Shown here: in pieces, positions 29,105-38,166 of the stretch
Layout: every line of letters starts with the position of its first letter
Numbering within the stretch: the first letter of the stretch is position 1
From: Pseudomonadales bacterium
GTDB taxonomy: Bacteria; Pseudomonadota; Gammaproteobacteria; Pseudomonadales; Alcanivoracaceae
NCBI GenBank assembly: GCA_022360555.1
Contig: JAKSCQ010000128.1
Span: 1-55,157 of the forward strand
Direction: 5' to 3'
DNA length: 55,157 nucleotides
Notes under the pieces: model-generated
The model's database searches: none
The model's input: only the letters and a program-made list of their open reading frames with translations
What the model was told of the DNA's origin: nothing
Program-made: the position numbers and the translations under genes

Positions 29105-29939
29105 AAACCAACTTCGCCCAGCCTTCAGCAGATTCTTTCGCCTTGCCGTCTTCCGCCAGCTTGATCAGGTGAGCCTGGAGGGAAAGTTGCGCCACACCGT
29201 GGAGAAACGCCGGCACATCGTCATATACCGCCTTGACCAGTTCCGATAGCGGCTGCGCTGCAGCACAAAGGCAGCCAAGCACCTTGTCTTCGCGTTTCTG
29301 TCGGTGGGCGAGGGTGTGGCTGAGGGTGGCTTCCGGGTCCTGAATGACATCGCCGTGGCCGGGAGCCATCAACTGGATGCCACGGCCCTGCAGCTTGCGC
29401 AGAGAGGCGAAGTAGGCCTGCATGGAACCGGACGGTGGGGCGATGACCACGGTGGAGCCCTGGATCAGGTGATCCCCGGTGAATAGCAGCCCGGTTTCGC
29501 TCAAATAGCACAGATGGTTGCCCACATGCCCCGGGGTTTCGATGACCTCCAGCGCCACGCCACCACAGTCCACGGAGTCGCCCTCACGCAGCTCCCGGTC
29601 GGCCTGCCAGCTTTCGTCCTGCAGGCCGTCATCGGGCACCCAGGGACCAAGACAGCGGGCGCCTGTGCTGGCGACCAGGGCCAGGGCGCCCGGTGAGTGA
29701 TCACGATGGGTATGGGTGACAATCACCTGGTCAATGGGCTTGCCCAGCGATTCGGCGGCATGCATCAGAGCCTGCAGGTGTTCCTGATCCGCCGGGCCGG
29801 GATCAATGACGGTCAGGCTGTCCTTGCCAAACAAATAGCTGTTCGTGCCTGGCCCGGTCATCATGCCCGGGTTGCGTGCCAGCACCCGCCAGGCGTGCTC
29901 GCCAATGGGGGTGGGCTGGCCGGGAATCAGTGATGCCAT
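29103..29939 (-). CDS. MBL-fold metallo-hydrolase (LACTB2-like)
   Basis: A 278-residue protein with the metallo-beta-lactamase signature 'THTHRDHSPGA' (about 75-85), later metal-ligand regions 'ETPGHVGNHLCY', 'LFTGDHLIQGSTVVI' and 'MAPGHGDVI', and a C-terminal helical extension. The overall pattern with 'NPGMMTGPGTNSYL' is that of LACTB2-like proteins, some of which are endoribonucleases; glyoxalase II-like activity is the alternative. It is cytosolic, with no signal peptide. A 68-bp gap separates it from the upstream membrane-protein gene. Confidence 0.82.
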   Translation of the reverse strand: MASLIPGQPTPIGEHAWRVLARNPGMMTGPGTNSYLFGKDSLTVIDPGPADQEHLQALMHAAESLGKPIDQVIVTHTHRDHSPGALALVASTGARCLGPWVPDDGLQDESWQADRELREGDSVDCGGVALEVIETPGHVGNHLCYLSETGLLFTGDHLIQGSTVVIAPPSGSMQAYFASLRKLQGRGIQLMAPGHGDVIQDPEATLSHTLAHRQKREDKVLGCLCAAAQPLSELVKAVYDDVPAFLHGVAQLSLQAHLIKLAEDGKAKESAEGWAKLV

Positions 29940-30007
29940 AGTGACTCCAGGGTTTCGGGAAGCCGCATTGTGACCATTCCGCTTCCGTCATGCCAGTCCG
30001 ACCAGCT

Positions 30008-30487
30008 TTACTCGGGATACACCAGCTTGTCCACCGGCCGTAGTTGCCAGCGGTCCACCGGGGTGTCCTCGTCCGGGTAACGGCTTGCCACGGCAAAGGG
30101 GTAGGAGCGTCCCGCCGGAACAAACATGGCCAGGTTGATGTTTTCCTGGTGGATAACCTCGCAGGTATCAGTTCCCCCCTCGCAGCTCAGCGCCTGGGCC
30201 TGCAGGGTCAGTTCTGCCACGTCCAGCTGGCCGTCATTGGCCACCGTGCCGCTCAGGCGCACGCCGGATTCGGCGTTGCGGATATCGGTGATCACCACGC
30301 GGATATCATCCGGCGGCATGCGGGTCTGGTCGCCGGCACTGCTATGATAAATACCCGCCAGAAGGATCAGCAGGCCAATAATGACCGCACTCACCGTCAG
30401 ATAGAACGGACGCCGCCCCCATTGCCAACTGCCCCAAAGCAGCACACAAATGGCAATAACAACGACCAATACCAGTAATAGGCGCAT
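30008..30487 (-). CDS. Small two-helix membrane protein of unknown function
   Basis: A 159-residue protein with two N-terminal transmembrane helices ('LLLVLVVVIAICVLLWGSW' and 'LTVSAVIIGLLILLAGIY') and a soluble domain of about 100 residues that looks beta-sandwich-like ('VRLSGTVANDGQLDVAELTLQA'). The pattern of two helices plus a secreted-side beta domain resembles DUF2393-type proteins, but I cannot confirm this. Two Cys lie close together ('CEGGTDTC') and could form a disulfide. It is divergent from yaaA across about 74 bp. Confidence 0.65.
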   Translation of the reverse strand: MRLLLVLVVVIAICVLLWGSWQWGRRPFYLTVSAVIIGLLILLAGIYHSSAGDQTRMPPDDIRVVITDIRNAESGVRLSGTVANDGQLDVAELTLQAQALSCEGGTDTCEVIHQENINLAMFVPAGRSYPFAVASRYPDEDTPVDRWQLRPVDKLVYPE

Positions 30488-30561
30488 TTATCCTCCTGAC
30501 ATGCAGACCTGGCTGCTTATGATTCTTATAATCCTATCATCCATGTGTAAAGGAGATGGCA

Positions 30562-31335
30562 ATGCTGATTGTAGTTTCACCGGCAAAGACCCTGGATTAC
30601 GAGTCCGAGCTGCCCGCGCTCAAGACCAGTCAGCCACGGCTGCTGGACGACAGCGAAGAGCTGGTGAAACGGGCCAGAAAGCTGTCTCCCGCCGATCTGT
30701 CCAGTCTGATGAAAGTCAGCGACAAGATTGCCCACCTGAATGTGGAGCGTTTTGCGCAATGGCAACGCCCCTTCAACAAGAAGAATGCCCGCCCGGCGGC
30801 GTTTGCCTTCAAGGGGGATGTCTATACTGGTCTGGAGATCGACACGTTCACGGACAAGCAGCTTGAGCGTGCGCAGGAATCCTTCCGGATGCTTTCCGGT
30901 CTGTATGGTGTGCTGCGCCCGCTGGATCTGATGCAGCCTTACCGTCTGGAAATGGGCACTCGACTGGACAACGACAGAGGCAAGGACCTGTATGCCTTCT
31001 GGGGTAATACCATCACCGAGCAGCTCAACAAGGACATGAAGGCGGCCAAAACCGATGTGCTGGTTAACCTGGCATCCAACGAATACTTTAAGTCGGTGAA
31101 CAAAAAACAGGTCAACGGCCGCATCATCGAGCCGGTATTCCAGGATGAAAAGAGCGGCAAATACAAGGTGATCAGTTTTTACGCCAAGAAGGCGAGGGGG
31201 CTGATGGCAGCCTGGATTATCAAGAAAGGCATCAAGGATCCGGCAAAACTGCAGAATTTCGATGTGGCGGGTTACCGGTATTGCGAGGCTGAATCCACAG
31301 CAGACAAGCCGGTGTTTCGTCGCGAAGAGCAATAG
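30562..31335 (+). CDS. yaaA: Peroxide stress resistance protein YaaA
   Basis: A 257-residue cytosolic protein of the YaaA (DUF328) family, which in E. coli limits free iron and DNA damage under peroxide stress. It starts with the family hallmark 'MLIVVSPAKTLDYES' and includes 'FNGDVYTGL'-type text ('FKGDVYTGLEID'), 'LSGLYGVLRPLDLMQPYRLEMG' in two parts, and 'NLASNEYFKSV'. AAAGGAGA lies 6 bases before ATG 30562, which is preferred over ATG 30556 two codons earlier, where spacing would be nil. It appears monocistronic. Confidence 0.93.
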   Translation: MLIVVSPAKTLDYESELPALKTSQPRLLDDSEELVKRARKLSPADLSSLMKVSDKIAHLNVERFAQWQRPFNKKNARPAAFAFKGDVYTGLEIDTFTDKQLERAQESFRMLSGLYGVLRPLDLMQPYRLEMGTRLDNDRGKDLYAFWGNTITEQLNKDMKAAKTDVLVNLASNEYFKSVNKKQVNGRIIEPVFQDEKSGKYKVISFYAKKARGLMAAWIIKKGIKDPAKLQNFDVAGYRYCEAESTADKPVFRREEQ

Positions 31336-31347
31336 AGGCGGCGAGTG

Positions 31348-31403
31348 ACGAGTTTCGAGTGAGGAAAGGCCTGGTGGACTGGTGTTCGCTCCTCGAAACT
31401 CGT
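31348..31403. terminator. Long-loop inverted repeat between convergent genes
   Basis: ACGAGTTTCGAG (31348-31359) pairs perfectly with CTCGAAACTCGT (31392-31403) across a 32-base loop, between yaaA (+) and the coiled-coil gene (-). There is no T run. Confidence 0.45.
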
Positions 31404-31409
31404 TGCTGA

Positions 31410-31709
31410 TTACTGATCCTTGCCTTCAAACTCACTGCGTGCGGCAAGCAGGCCGGTTTTCAGTCCATCCCAAGCCAGTTCCACCCCGTCCTTGAGGTCT
31501 TCCCAGGCCGCTTCCCCCTGTTCCTCGAGCCGCTTGAGGTCGGTTTCCAACTCCTTGCGGCGGGCTTCAAAGTCCGCCAGACGCTCTTTGGCGTCCTGTT
31601 GCCATTCGTCACGCAGATCTCCGATTCGTGCCATCAGCCGGTCGCGCTGGTAATCCCAGTCTTCCAGCTTCTGGCGCATGTACTCAATGAATTCCTTTTG
31701 CTCAGACAT
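31410..31709 (-). CDS. Small coiled-coil protein of unknown function
   Basis: A 99-residue highly charged helical protein ('KLEDWDYQRDRLMARIGDLRDEW', heptad-like, ending 'AARSEFEGKDQ'). It has no signal or membrane helix and no Cys. Start at ATG 31709 ('MSEQKEFIEYM') with GAGG upstream is preferred over 31721. It lies 13 bp downstream of the universal-stress gene and probably belongs to the same Anr-linked transcript. Such charged coiled-coil proteins often accompany stress genes, but no function can be assigned. Confidence 0.7.
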   Translation of the reverse strand: MSEQKEFIEYMRQKLEDWDYQRDRLMARIGDLRDEWQQDAKERLADFEARRKELETDLKRLEEQGEAAWEDLKDGVELAWDGLKTGLLAARSEFEGKDQ

Positions 31710-31722
31710 TGTTGGCCTCACT

Positions 31723-32640
31723 TCAATCGGCTAACCAGGGTGACTGGAAGCCTTCCGGTTTGATCACCAACACATCCGTGCTGGCACGGGTAATCAGGGC
31801 TTCGGCGGTGGCACCAAGCAGCAAACGCTCTGGCAAACTGCGGTGAACCGTCCCCACCACCAGCAAATCCACCGGGTTGTCATTACAATAATTCGCCAGT
31901 GTCGAAGCCACGGGACCGTTCAGCGTTATCATCTGCTCGGGGTTTAGGCCATGAGAGGTACCGAAACGGAAAAAATTGTCCCGATAATGGGCCCGAATCT
32001 TTTCCATGCTGTCGCCGTAGTCCGGCAGGGTTTCCCCCACCAGCAGAACCATTCCTTCGTCGAGCTCGTCCAGCACATGGCAGACGGCCAGATCGGCGCC
32101 GAGATCTCGTGCCTGATTTCGGGCGGCCTCAAGCACGGCCACAGACAGCGCGTCGTCGCTGTCGTTGGTTGCCGGGTCCAGGGCCGCCAGTACCCGGGGA
32201 GTGGTCGGCCAGGGCGTTTCATGAACACACAGCACCGGGCAGGGGGCCTTGCGGATGAGCTGCCAATCTCGCGGCGTAAACAGGTGGCGTCGCAAGGTGC
32301 TGTCGTCACTGGTATGCACCACCACCAGCGATGGCTGGTGAGCCAGAATCATCTGCCGCAATCCGGCGGCACTGTCTTTCTCCCAGAGCGTGGTCAGGGG
32401 CGGCTCATCACTGCCAAGCAGTTCCGCAACCCGCTGCTGCCAGGCGTTTTCGATCTGCCTGCGGGCGGCGGCCAGCCGTTCGTTGTCCAGGCCGACGGCG
32501 CGCACCATGGCAGAGGAGTAGGCATTGACCACAATCCGCAGGGGTGCCTGGTTAGCGGCGGCCAACCTGGCGCCTTTGGCCAGTGCGGGCTGGGCACCTT
32601 TCAGCTCGCGATCAAGGATCACCAGGATTGGGGCAGTCAC
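31723..32640 (-). CDS. Tandem universal stress protein (UspA family)
   Basis: A 305-residue protein with two Usp domains, about 1-140 and 145-300. The first ends 'IRKAPCPVLCVHE'; the second has the nucleotide-binding style 'VVGTVHRSLPERLLLGATAEALI' followed by 'TDVLVIKP'. It resembles UspE-type tandem proteins that are often under Fnr/Anr control. The start is GTG 32640, sharing GTGA with the fnr stop, so the two genes are translationally coupled. It is cytosolic, with a presumed role in survival during oxygen limitation or stasis. Confidence 0.87.
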   Translation of the reverse strand: MTAPILVILDRELKGAQPALAKGARLAAANQAPLRIVVNAYSSAMVRAVGLDNERLAAARRQIENAWQQRVAELLGSDEPPLTTLWEKDSAAGLRQMILAHQPSLVVVHTSDDSTLRRHLFTPRDWQLIRKAPCPVLCVHETPWPTTPRVLAALDPATNDSDDALSVAVLEAARNQARDLGADLAVCHVLDELDEGMVLLVGETLPDYGDSMEKIRAHYRDNFFRFGTSHGLNPEQMITLNGPVASTLANYCNDNPVDLLVVGTVHRSLPERLLLGATAEALITRASTDVLVIKPEGFQSPWLAD

Positions 32641-33353
32641 AGGTCGGCCTCCATGGCTCCGCGCTCCTGGCCGCATAGGCTGGCACGGTCGAGGATCTCA
32701 ACATCACGGCCTTCAACCCGCAGCCAGCCTGACTGCTGGAACCGTGTAAAAATGCGGCTGACAGTCTCTACCGCCAGCCCCAGGTAGTTGGCGATATCAT
32801 AGCGGGACATAGGCAAGCGGAAGGTGCTCTTACTCAATCCGCGCCGCTGGTTGCGTGCAGAGAGAGACAGCAACAGTGCCGCCAGCCGATCATCGGCGCT
32901 TTTCTTGCTGAGCAGCATGTGCAGTTCGCGATCGGCACGAATCTCGTTGCTCATCAGGCTGAAAAAGTGGTGTTGCAGCGAAGGGATCTTCTGCGACAGG
33001 CTCTCCAGGCGACCGAAGGGGATTTCGCAGACCGTGGCGGTTTCCAGGGCTCGGGCATTGGAGACATGATGCGCCGTGCTGATGCCATCCATGCCGAGAA
33101 TTTCGCCCGGAAGGTAAAAGCCGGTGACCTGCTCTTCACCATCATCACTGAGCACATAGGTTTTCAGGGCGCCGGAGCGGACCGCATAGACAGACTGGAA
33201 GTCATCGGCGGCCCGGAACAGGTGCTCGCCGCGCTTCAGTGGCCGACCGCGGTAAATAATCCGGTCCAATTCATCCAGTTGCGCCGGGGCGACGGCCAGC
33301 GGCAGGCAAATGGGGCTGAGGCTACAATCGTTACAGGAAACATGGTGGGGCAC
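32637..33353 (-). CDS. fnr: Fnr/Anr-type oxygen-sensing transcription regulator
   Basis: A 238-residue CRP/FNR-family regulator. The four Cys that bind the oxygen-labile [4Fe-4S] cluster are present: C7, C10 and C16 ('CNDCSLSPIC') and C109 ('TATVCEIP'). A cyclic-nucleotide-like beta roll, a dimer helix and a C-terminal helix-turn-helix ('YDIANYLGLAVETVSRIF') follow, with the E-xx-SR of the FNR recognition helix. It would activate genes with TTGAT-N4-ATCAA boxes, two of which lie in this window, before hemN and ccoN. In pseudomonad-like bacteria this gene is called anr. Confidence 0.95.
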   Translation of the reverse strand: MPHHVSCNDCSLSPICLPLAVAPAQLDELDRIIYRGRPLKRGEHLFRAADDFQSVYAVRSGALKTYVLSDDGEEQVTGFYLPGEILGMDGISTAHHVSNARALETATVCEIPFGRLESLSQKIPSLQHHFFSLMSNEIRADRELHMLLSKKSADDRLAALLLSLSARNQRRGLSKSTFRLPMSRYDIANYLGLAVETVSRIFTRFQQSGWLRVEGRDVEILDRASLCGQERGAMEADL

Positions 33354-33384
33354 GATAGCGCTCCGGTTGTGGTGCTGCGTTATG

Positions 33385-33415
33385 ATTTTAGGCTATTTCA
33401 GGGCGGCAGACTCAA
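33385..33415 (-). promoter_or_regulatory. Possible weak promoter of fnr
   Basis: TAAAAT and an upstream TTGAGT lie on the minus strand with a long 19-base spacer, overlapping the end of hemN. No FNR box is visible in this gap. Confidence 0.3.
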
Positions 33416-34785
33416 ATTATTCGACTAAAATGCGGCTCACGGCTCCTGTCTGTATACCGATCGAAAGGCATCACCAGTGCGCGGCTGACCAGACGCCCTT
33501 TATCGGTGATGACAAGCCTGTCTTGGTCCACACTGACCAGTCCCTGGGCCTCGAATTCCACCCAGGAGGAAAGCGCTTCTGCGAAATAGTCTGCAAAGGA
33601 AATCTGCCAGCGTTCGCCGAACTGGACCATGTCCACGAACTGGTCGCACAGCAAGCGCATGATCAGGTCCCGACGGATTTCGTCATCACGGCTCAGCAGG
33701 TAACCCTGTTCCTGAGGCAGTCGCCCTTCGTCAATCGCTGCCTGCCACTGGCTCAGTGACTTGAAATTCTGGGCATAGAGCGGCCCGATCTGACTGATGG
33801 CGCTGACACCCAAGCCAATCAGATCGGCATCCCCGTGCAGGGTATACCCCTGGAAGTTTCGGTGGAGCAAGCCATTGGTTTGCGCTACAGCCATTTCATC
33901 ATTTGCGAGGGCAAAATGATCCATACCAATGAACCGATAACCGGCACTTTGCAGGTAGTTACCTGCACGGATCAGCATGCTCAGCTTCTCTTCGGCACCG
34001 GGAAGGGCCATTTCGGGAATCTGCCGCTGGATTTTGAACCGGGCCGGAAGATGCGCGTAATTGTAGAGCGATATACGGTCCGGTTTGAGCGTCATTAGCT
34101 GCTCCAGCGTGCGAAGCAGGCTGGATTCCGACTGCCAGGGCAGACCGTAAATGAGATCCGTATTTACGGATTTAAAGCCAAAGTCCCGTATCCACTCCAT
34201 GGTCTGGCGGACCAGCTCATAGGGCTGCACCCGGTTCACCGCCTGCTGGACACGGGGATCCAGGTCCTGGACGCCAAGGCTGACACGATTGAAGCCCAGC
34301 CCTCGCAGCAGCCCCAGGCGAGCCTGATCCACCGTTCGTGGGTCGATTTCGATGGCATAGTCGCCGCGATCGTCTTCACGCAGGTTGAAATGGCGGGCCA
34401 GATCGTAGACCAGTTCGGTCATCTGGGCGTCACTGAGAAACGTCGGCGTGCCGCCTCCCCAATGTAGTTGTGTGACGGGGCGACGGGGGTCAATCATCCC
34501 GGCTCTTGCCTTGATCTCTTTCTTGAGTCGCAACAGGTAATCGCCAGCCCGGGCCCTGTTGGCGGTGATGATCCGATTGCAGGCGCAGTAATAGCAAACG
34601 CTGTTGCAGAAGGGGATATGCACATAAAGTGATAACGGCCGCCGGGCGGTGTTACCGCTTTCCACTGCCCGCCGATAATCTTCGGGGGTCATTTCTCCAT
34701 GGAAACAGGTGGCTGGCGGATAGGAGGTATAGCGTGGGCCCGGTCCGCCGTAGCGATTGATCAGTGTCTTGTTCCAGGCGGTCAT
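33412..34785 (-). CDS. hemN: Oxygen-independent coproporphyrinogen III oxidase HemN
   Basis: A 457-residue radical-SAM enzyme that converts coproporphyrinogen III to protoporphyrinogen IX without oxygen in haem synthesis. The cluster motif 'CNSVCYYCACN' gives C60, C64 and C67; the 'GGGTPTFLS' SAM-binding motif and a long N-terminal arm ('RYGGPGPRYTSYPPATCF') are the marks of true HemN rather than HemW. It has its own Anr-dependent promoter (34815-34855). Haem supply for the cbb3 oxidase explains its place here, 58 bp before fnr. Confidence 0.95.
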   Translation of the reverse strand: MTAWNKTLINRYGGPGPRYTSYPPATCFHGEMTPEDYRRAVESGNTARRPLSLYVHIPFCNSVCYYCACNRIITANRARAGDYLLRLKKEIKARAGMIDPRRPVTQLHWGGGTPTFLSDAQMTELVYDLARHFNLREDDRGDYAIEIDPRTVDQARLGLLRGLGFNRVSLGVQDLDPRVQQAVNRVQPYELVRQTMEWIRDFGFKSVNTDLIYGLPWQSESSLLRTLEQLMTLKPDRISLYNYAHLPARFKIQRQIPEMALPGAEEKLSMLIRAGNYLQSAGYRFIGMDHFALANDEMAVAQTNGLLHRNFQGYTLHGDADLIGLGVSAISQIGPLYAQNFKSLSQWQAAIDEGRLPQEQGYLLSRDDEIRRDLIMRLLCDQFVDMVQFGERWQISFADYFAEALSSWVEFEAQGLVSVDQDRLVITDKGRLVSRALVMPFDRYTDRSREPHFSRII

Positions 34786-34814
34786 GGCTACCTCCCCGCA
34801 TCGTCATGGTTACC

Positions 34815-34855
34815 ATTATGCGGGCCACTCAGGGACGGCTTTTGACTCAGATCAA
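34815..34855 (-). promoter_or_regulatory. Anr/FNR box and class II promoter of hemN
   Basis: TTGATCTGAGTCAA (minus strand, 34842-34855) matches TTGAT-N4-ATCAA at nine of ten positions. CATAAT (34815-34820) follows 21 bases after the box, which puts the box centre near -41.5, the class II position. The box overlaps the stop of the upstream TauE-like gene. Confidence 0.75.
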
Positions 34856-35625
34856 GGTTGTTGTGTCTGGTGGAGATGATGTGCCGGTGGGGCGTTTTGC
34901 GCATCGCCATGGTGGTGCATGGGATGCTGACTCATGGCCCAGGCCTGCCAGAAGAACACCAGGGCCAGCAGGAAGGTCGCAGAGGCAGCCACCCGAGGCC
35001 ATATCCCTTGCCGGAAACGCTGCAATTGCGAAGCAATGACACCGGTTGTCGCTACGGGAATGATCGTGATGACACCGAAAACGAGCATGATCAGTGCACC
35101 GGACAGGGCCGAGCCAGCAGTGGCGGCCAGGGCCAGAGCCGTGTAAATCAGTCCGCAGGGCAGTAGCCCCCAGAGCCCGCCCAGCAGCAGTGCCTTGCCT
35201 GGGTGATCGACGGGGAGCAGGCGCCTGGTCAGCGGCTGCAACCGCCGCCACAGTTTTTTGCCCAAACCTTCCAGTCTTTTCAGCAGGTTGCCGCGCCCCA
35301 GCAGATAGCCACTGAGCAGCAGCATCAAGACACCGGACAGCGTCAGCCCCACCGCCATGGAGGGCCCGGGCAACCGATCGAGCAGGGCACCGCCAAGGAG
35401 GCCGGCCAGTGCACCCAGAATCACGTAGGTGGTGACACGGCCAGCACCGAAGAGGCATTGCCAGCCCCACAATGACTTTCCCTGGCGCCGGGCCTCGGGA
35501 ATGGAAAAGGTCAGGGCACTGCTAATGCCCCCGCACATGCCGATGCAGTGAATGCTGCCCGCGGACGCCACCAGGGCAGCACTGACCAACAGGGCGGCTA
35601 GCGAATCATGAGTTTCGGGAATCAT
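34852..35625 (-). CDS. Sulfite exporter TauE/SafE (UreH-like) family protein
   Basis: A 257-residue inner-membrane protein with about six transmembrane helices. The first contains 'SAGSIHCIGMCGGISSALTF', and a later helix has 'GLWGLLPCGLIYTALALAA'; these Cys- and His-bearing motifs are typical of the UreH-like proteins found next to ccoS and thought to help metal or cytochrome assembly. The C-terminus is His-rich ('HPMHHHGDAQ', 'HHLHQ'), suggesting metal binding. Start at ATG 35625 overlaps ccoS by 20 bp; the upstream part of the ORF-track frame is antisense-like noise. Confidence 0.83.
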   Translation of the reverse strand: MIPETHDSLAALLVSAALVASAGSIHCIGMCGGISSALTFSIPEARRQGKSLWGWQCLFGAGRVTTYVILGALAGLLGGALLDRLPGPSMAVGLTLSGVLMLLLSGYLLGRGNLLKRLEGLGKKLWRRLQPLTRRLLPVDHPGKALLLGGLWGLLPCGLIYTALALAATAGSALSGALIMLVFGVITIIPVATTGVIASQLQRFRQGIWPRVAASATFLLALVFFWQAWAMSQHPMHHHGDAQNAPPAHHLHQTQQP

Positions 35626-35815
35626 CTGTGTCGTCTGTCCTGCTGGGCGTATCCCCGGAGGGGGATCGGTGTTGATCCCGGTCTTCAAAAACAACGCGCC
35701 AGGCCGCGTTGTCCAGGTCGTCGAACTGGTCCCGACGCAGGGCCCAGAACAGCGCCCAGATCGCCCCGGCAAGGAACAGCAGGGCCAGCGGGATCAGTAA
35801 CAGGACGATTTCCAT
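35606..35815 (-). CDS. ccoS: cbb3 oxidase maturation protein CcoS
   Basis: A 69-residue protein with one N-terminal transmembrane helix ('IVLLLIPLALLFLAGAIWALFWALRR') and the family motif 'QFDDLDNAAWRVVFED' right after it. CcoS is needed to insert haem or copper cofactors in the cbb3 oxidase. Its start overlaps the end of ccoI by 22 bp and its end overlaps the TauE-like gene by 20 bp. Confidence 0.93.
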   Translation of the reverse strand: MEIVLLLIPLALLFLAGAIWALFWALRRDQFDDLDNAAWRVVFEDRDQHRSPSGDTPSRTDDTDDSRNS

Positions 35816-38166
35816 CGGGTCACCCGTGTTGCGTTAAGGGTTACCAGCAGCGAGCTGGCGGACATGCCCAGCGCCGCTGCCCAGGGCGGAATCCAGCCGA
35901 CCACGGCAAAAGGCACGGCGAGGATATTGTAGAGCAGGGCCCAGGTCAGATTCTGCCGGATAGTGCGATGGCATCGCCGGGCCAGGTCGGGCAGGGCAGG
36001 CAGCGCCCCCAGGGAGTCGCGCAACAGGTAAACGCCGGCCGCGTGCTGGGCCAGACTGGTGGCATTGGCGGTGGCCACGGACACCCCGGCGCAGAGCATG
36101 GCCTGGGCATCGTTGATGCCGTCCCCCACCATCATTTGTTCAGTTTCCTGTTGCAGTTCGCGAAGCCACAGGGTTTTGTCATCCGGGCGAAGACCGGCGC
36201 GCCAATCGTCGATCTTCAGTGCCACCGCCACGGGTTGGGCGGCAGCAGCATTATCCCCTGTGGCCATGCGCACAGTGAGCCCTCTGCGGCGCAACGCCTC
36301 CAGTACGCCGGCGCTTTCTTCGCGCACGCTGTCCTCAAGCCAGAGGTAGAGTTCCACCTTGTCGTCGCAGCATAGTTGCAGACAGGTGGTTCCGGGGCGG
36401 GCCTGCTCGGGGGCGCCGCAGATCCGCCATTGTCGGTCCTGCATGAACCCGCTGATCCCCCGGTTGTCGGGGCGTATTTCCCGCAGGCCTGGATGGCGCG
36501 GGATATCCCGGAAAGGCCGGGCCAGTGGGTGCGGGTTGTTCCATTCCAGCGCCGAGGCGATGGCCAGCAATTCATCCAGATCACGGTCGCCGGGTTTGCG
36601 GGTCTCCACCAGTGTATAGCTCCCCTGTGTCAGGGTGCCGGTCTTGTCGAAGAGCACGCCGCCCAGCCGATCAACACGCAACAATTGCCGGGGTGAGGCC
36701 ACCAGCACGCCTTCGCGCAGAGCGGTGCCCAGTGTGGCGGACAGGGTCAGCGGCACCGCCAGGGCCAGAGCGCAAGGGCAGGTGATGACCAGCACCGCCA
36801 GCATGTGGTCGAACGCCTCGCCGGGCCCGGCTGGCCAGTGCCAGGCCAGTGTCGCAGCCGCCAACAGCAAGACCCCGGCGGTAAAAAGCGGCGCAATGCG
36901 CTGCCAGTCGCGTACCACATCCAGCCGCTCTTGCTGGGCCAGCTCCACTTGTTCCGCAATGCGCGCCACCTGGCTTTCGCTGGGGCGGCACAGCGCTTCC
37001 AATGTCACGGAGCCTTCCTGCAAGCGCGCGCCGGCGGAAAGGGCGCTGCCTTTCGGGCGGCTGACGGGGCGGGATTCGCCGGTCAGGGCGGAGTCATCAA
37101 AGACGCCGTCGCCATGGTGGATACGACCATCCACCGGGACCACATCCCCCTGAACCAGCAAGAGCCTGTCGCCAGCGTTAACCTGCCGCAGGCTGACCCA
37201 TTCGGGCTCATCGCCCCGCAACCGACGGACGGCCCGGGGCAGGGTGTCAGCCAGTCGACTGTAACTGGCATGGATAGCCTGACGCTGGCGATGCTCCAGC
37301 CAGCGACTGACCAGCAGGAAAAAGACAAACATGGCCGCCGAATCAAAATAGACATGGCTGCCACCGGCAAACATGGCCACCAGGCTGCCGCCCCAGGCCA
37401 GAAACAGAGCCAGGGCAATAGGCGTATCCATGGTCAGGTGACGCTGGCGAATTCCGCGCCAGGCACCCAGGAAAAAGGGCCAGCCGGCGTAAAACACCAC
37501 CGGTGTGGCCACCACGAAGCTGGCCAGCCGGAACACCCATTCGTAGACCGCGTCACTGCCGTCGAAGACCCCGATATACAGAGCCATGGAGTACATCATT
37601 GCCTGCATGGCCCCCAGCCCGGCCAGTATCAGCCGCCCCAGCAGGCGCTTATGGTCTTTACGGTGTTTGGCTGCAGCGGCGGGATCCCCGGGCAGGCTCA
37701 CGCCATAACCCAGTTGCTGGATTCGGCGGGCGGTGTCTCGGGCGCGGGCCTGGCCGACATAATCCACAGTCAGTGTCATGCCCGCCAGGTTCACGCTGAC
37801 GCGCTGGACATCCGGCTGGTCGGCAACGGCCTTCTCAATCAGCCAACTGCAGGCCGCGCAGGTCAGGCCGCTTAGTTGCAGGTGCAGGCGCTCTCCATTG
37901 GCCAGCGGCGAGCAGTGGGGCGACAGCAACTCGGCGATATCAAACAGGGCCAGGTCCAGTTCTGCTCTCTGGTTGTCCGGCGTGGGGGCACGGTCCTGGC
38001 GAATTTGATAGTAGTCGTCCAGCCCCAGCCCATAGATGGTTTCGATGGCGGCCGCACAGCCGGGGCAGCAGGCGTCACGATTTCCGTCCGGTGTCCGGGC
38101 CGGGAAGGCGCCCTGCGGAGCCGGCAGCCCGCAGTGCCAGCAGGGAAGCGTGAGGCTCTGATTCAT
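35794..38166 (-). CDS. ccoI: Copper-exporting P1B-type ATPase CcoI (FixI)
   Basis: A 790-residue inner-membrane ATPase that supplies copper for cbb3 oxidase assembly. In order: a Cys-rich N-terminus ('CWHCGLPAP', 'CCPGC'), a heavy-metal domain ('GLTCAACSWL', C103 and C106), eight membrane helices with the CPC ion site ('VITCPCALALAVP'), the phosphorylation site 'DKTGTLT', the 'NPHPLA' nucleotide-binding His-Pro motif and 'VGDGINDAQ'. The N-terminal zinc-finger-like region is typical of CcoI rather than CopA. It overlaps ccoH by 4 bp and ccoS by 22 bp. Confidence 0.95.
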   Translation of the reverse strand: MNQSLTLPCWHCGLPAPQGAFPARTPDGNRDACCPGCAAAIETIYGLGLDDYYQIRQDRAPTPDNQRAELDLALFDIAELLSPHCSPLANGERLHLQLSGLTCAACSWLIEKAVADQPDVQRVSVNLAGMTLTVDYVGQARARDTARRIQQLGYGVSLPGDPAAAAKHRKDHKRLLGRLILAGLGAMQAMMYSMALYIGVFDGSDAVYEWVFRLASFVVATPVVFYAGWPFFLGAWRGIRQRHLTMDTPIALALFLAWGGSLVAMFAGGSHVYFDSAAMFVFFLLVSRWLEHRQRQAIHASYSRLADTLPRAVRRLRGDEPEWVSLRQVNAGDRLLLVQGDVVPVDGRIHHGDGVFDDSALTGESRPVSRPKGSALSAGARLQEGSVTLEALCRPSESQVARIAEQVELAQQERLDVVRDWQRIAPLFTAGVLLLAAATLAWHWPAGPGEAFDHMLAVLVITCPCALALAVPLTLSATLGTALREGVLVASPRQLLRVDRLGGVLFDKTGTLTQGSYTLVETRKPGDRDLDELLAIASALEWNNPHPLARPFRDIPRHPGLREIRPDNRGISGFMQDRQWRICGAPEQARPGTTCLQLCCDDKVELYLWLEDSVREESAGVLEALRRRGLTVRMATGDNAAAAQPVAVALKIDDWRAGLRPDDKTLWLRELQQETEQMMVGDGINDAQAMLCAGVSVATANATSLAQHAAGVYLLRDSLGALPALPDLARRCHRTIRQNLTWALLYNILAVPFAVVGWIPPWAAALGMSASSLLVTLNATRVTRWKSSCY

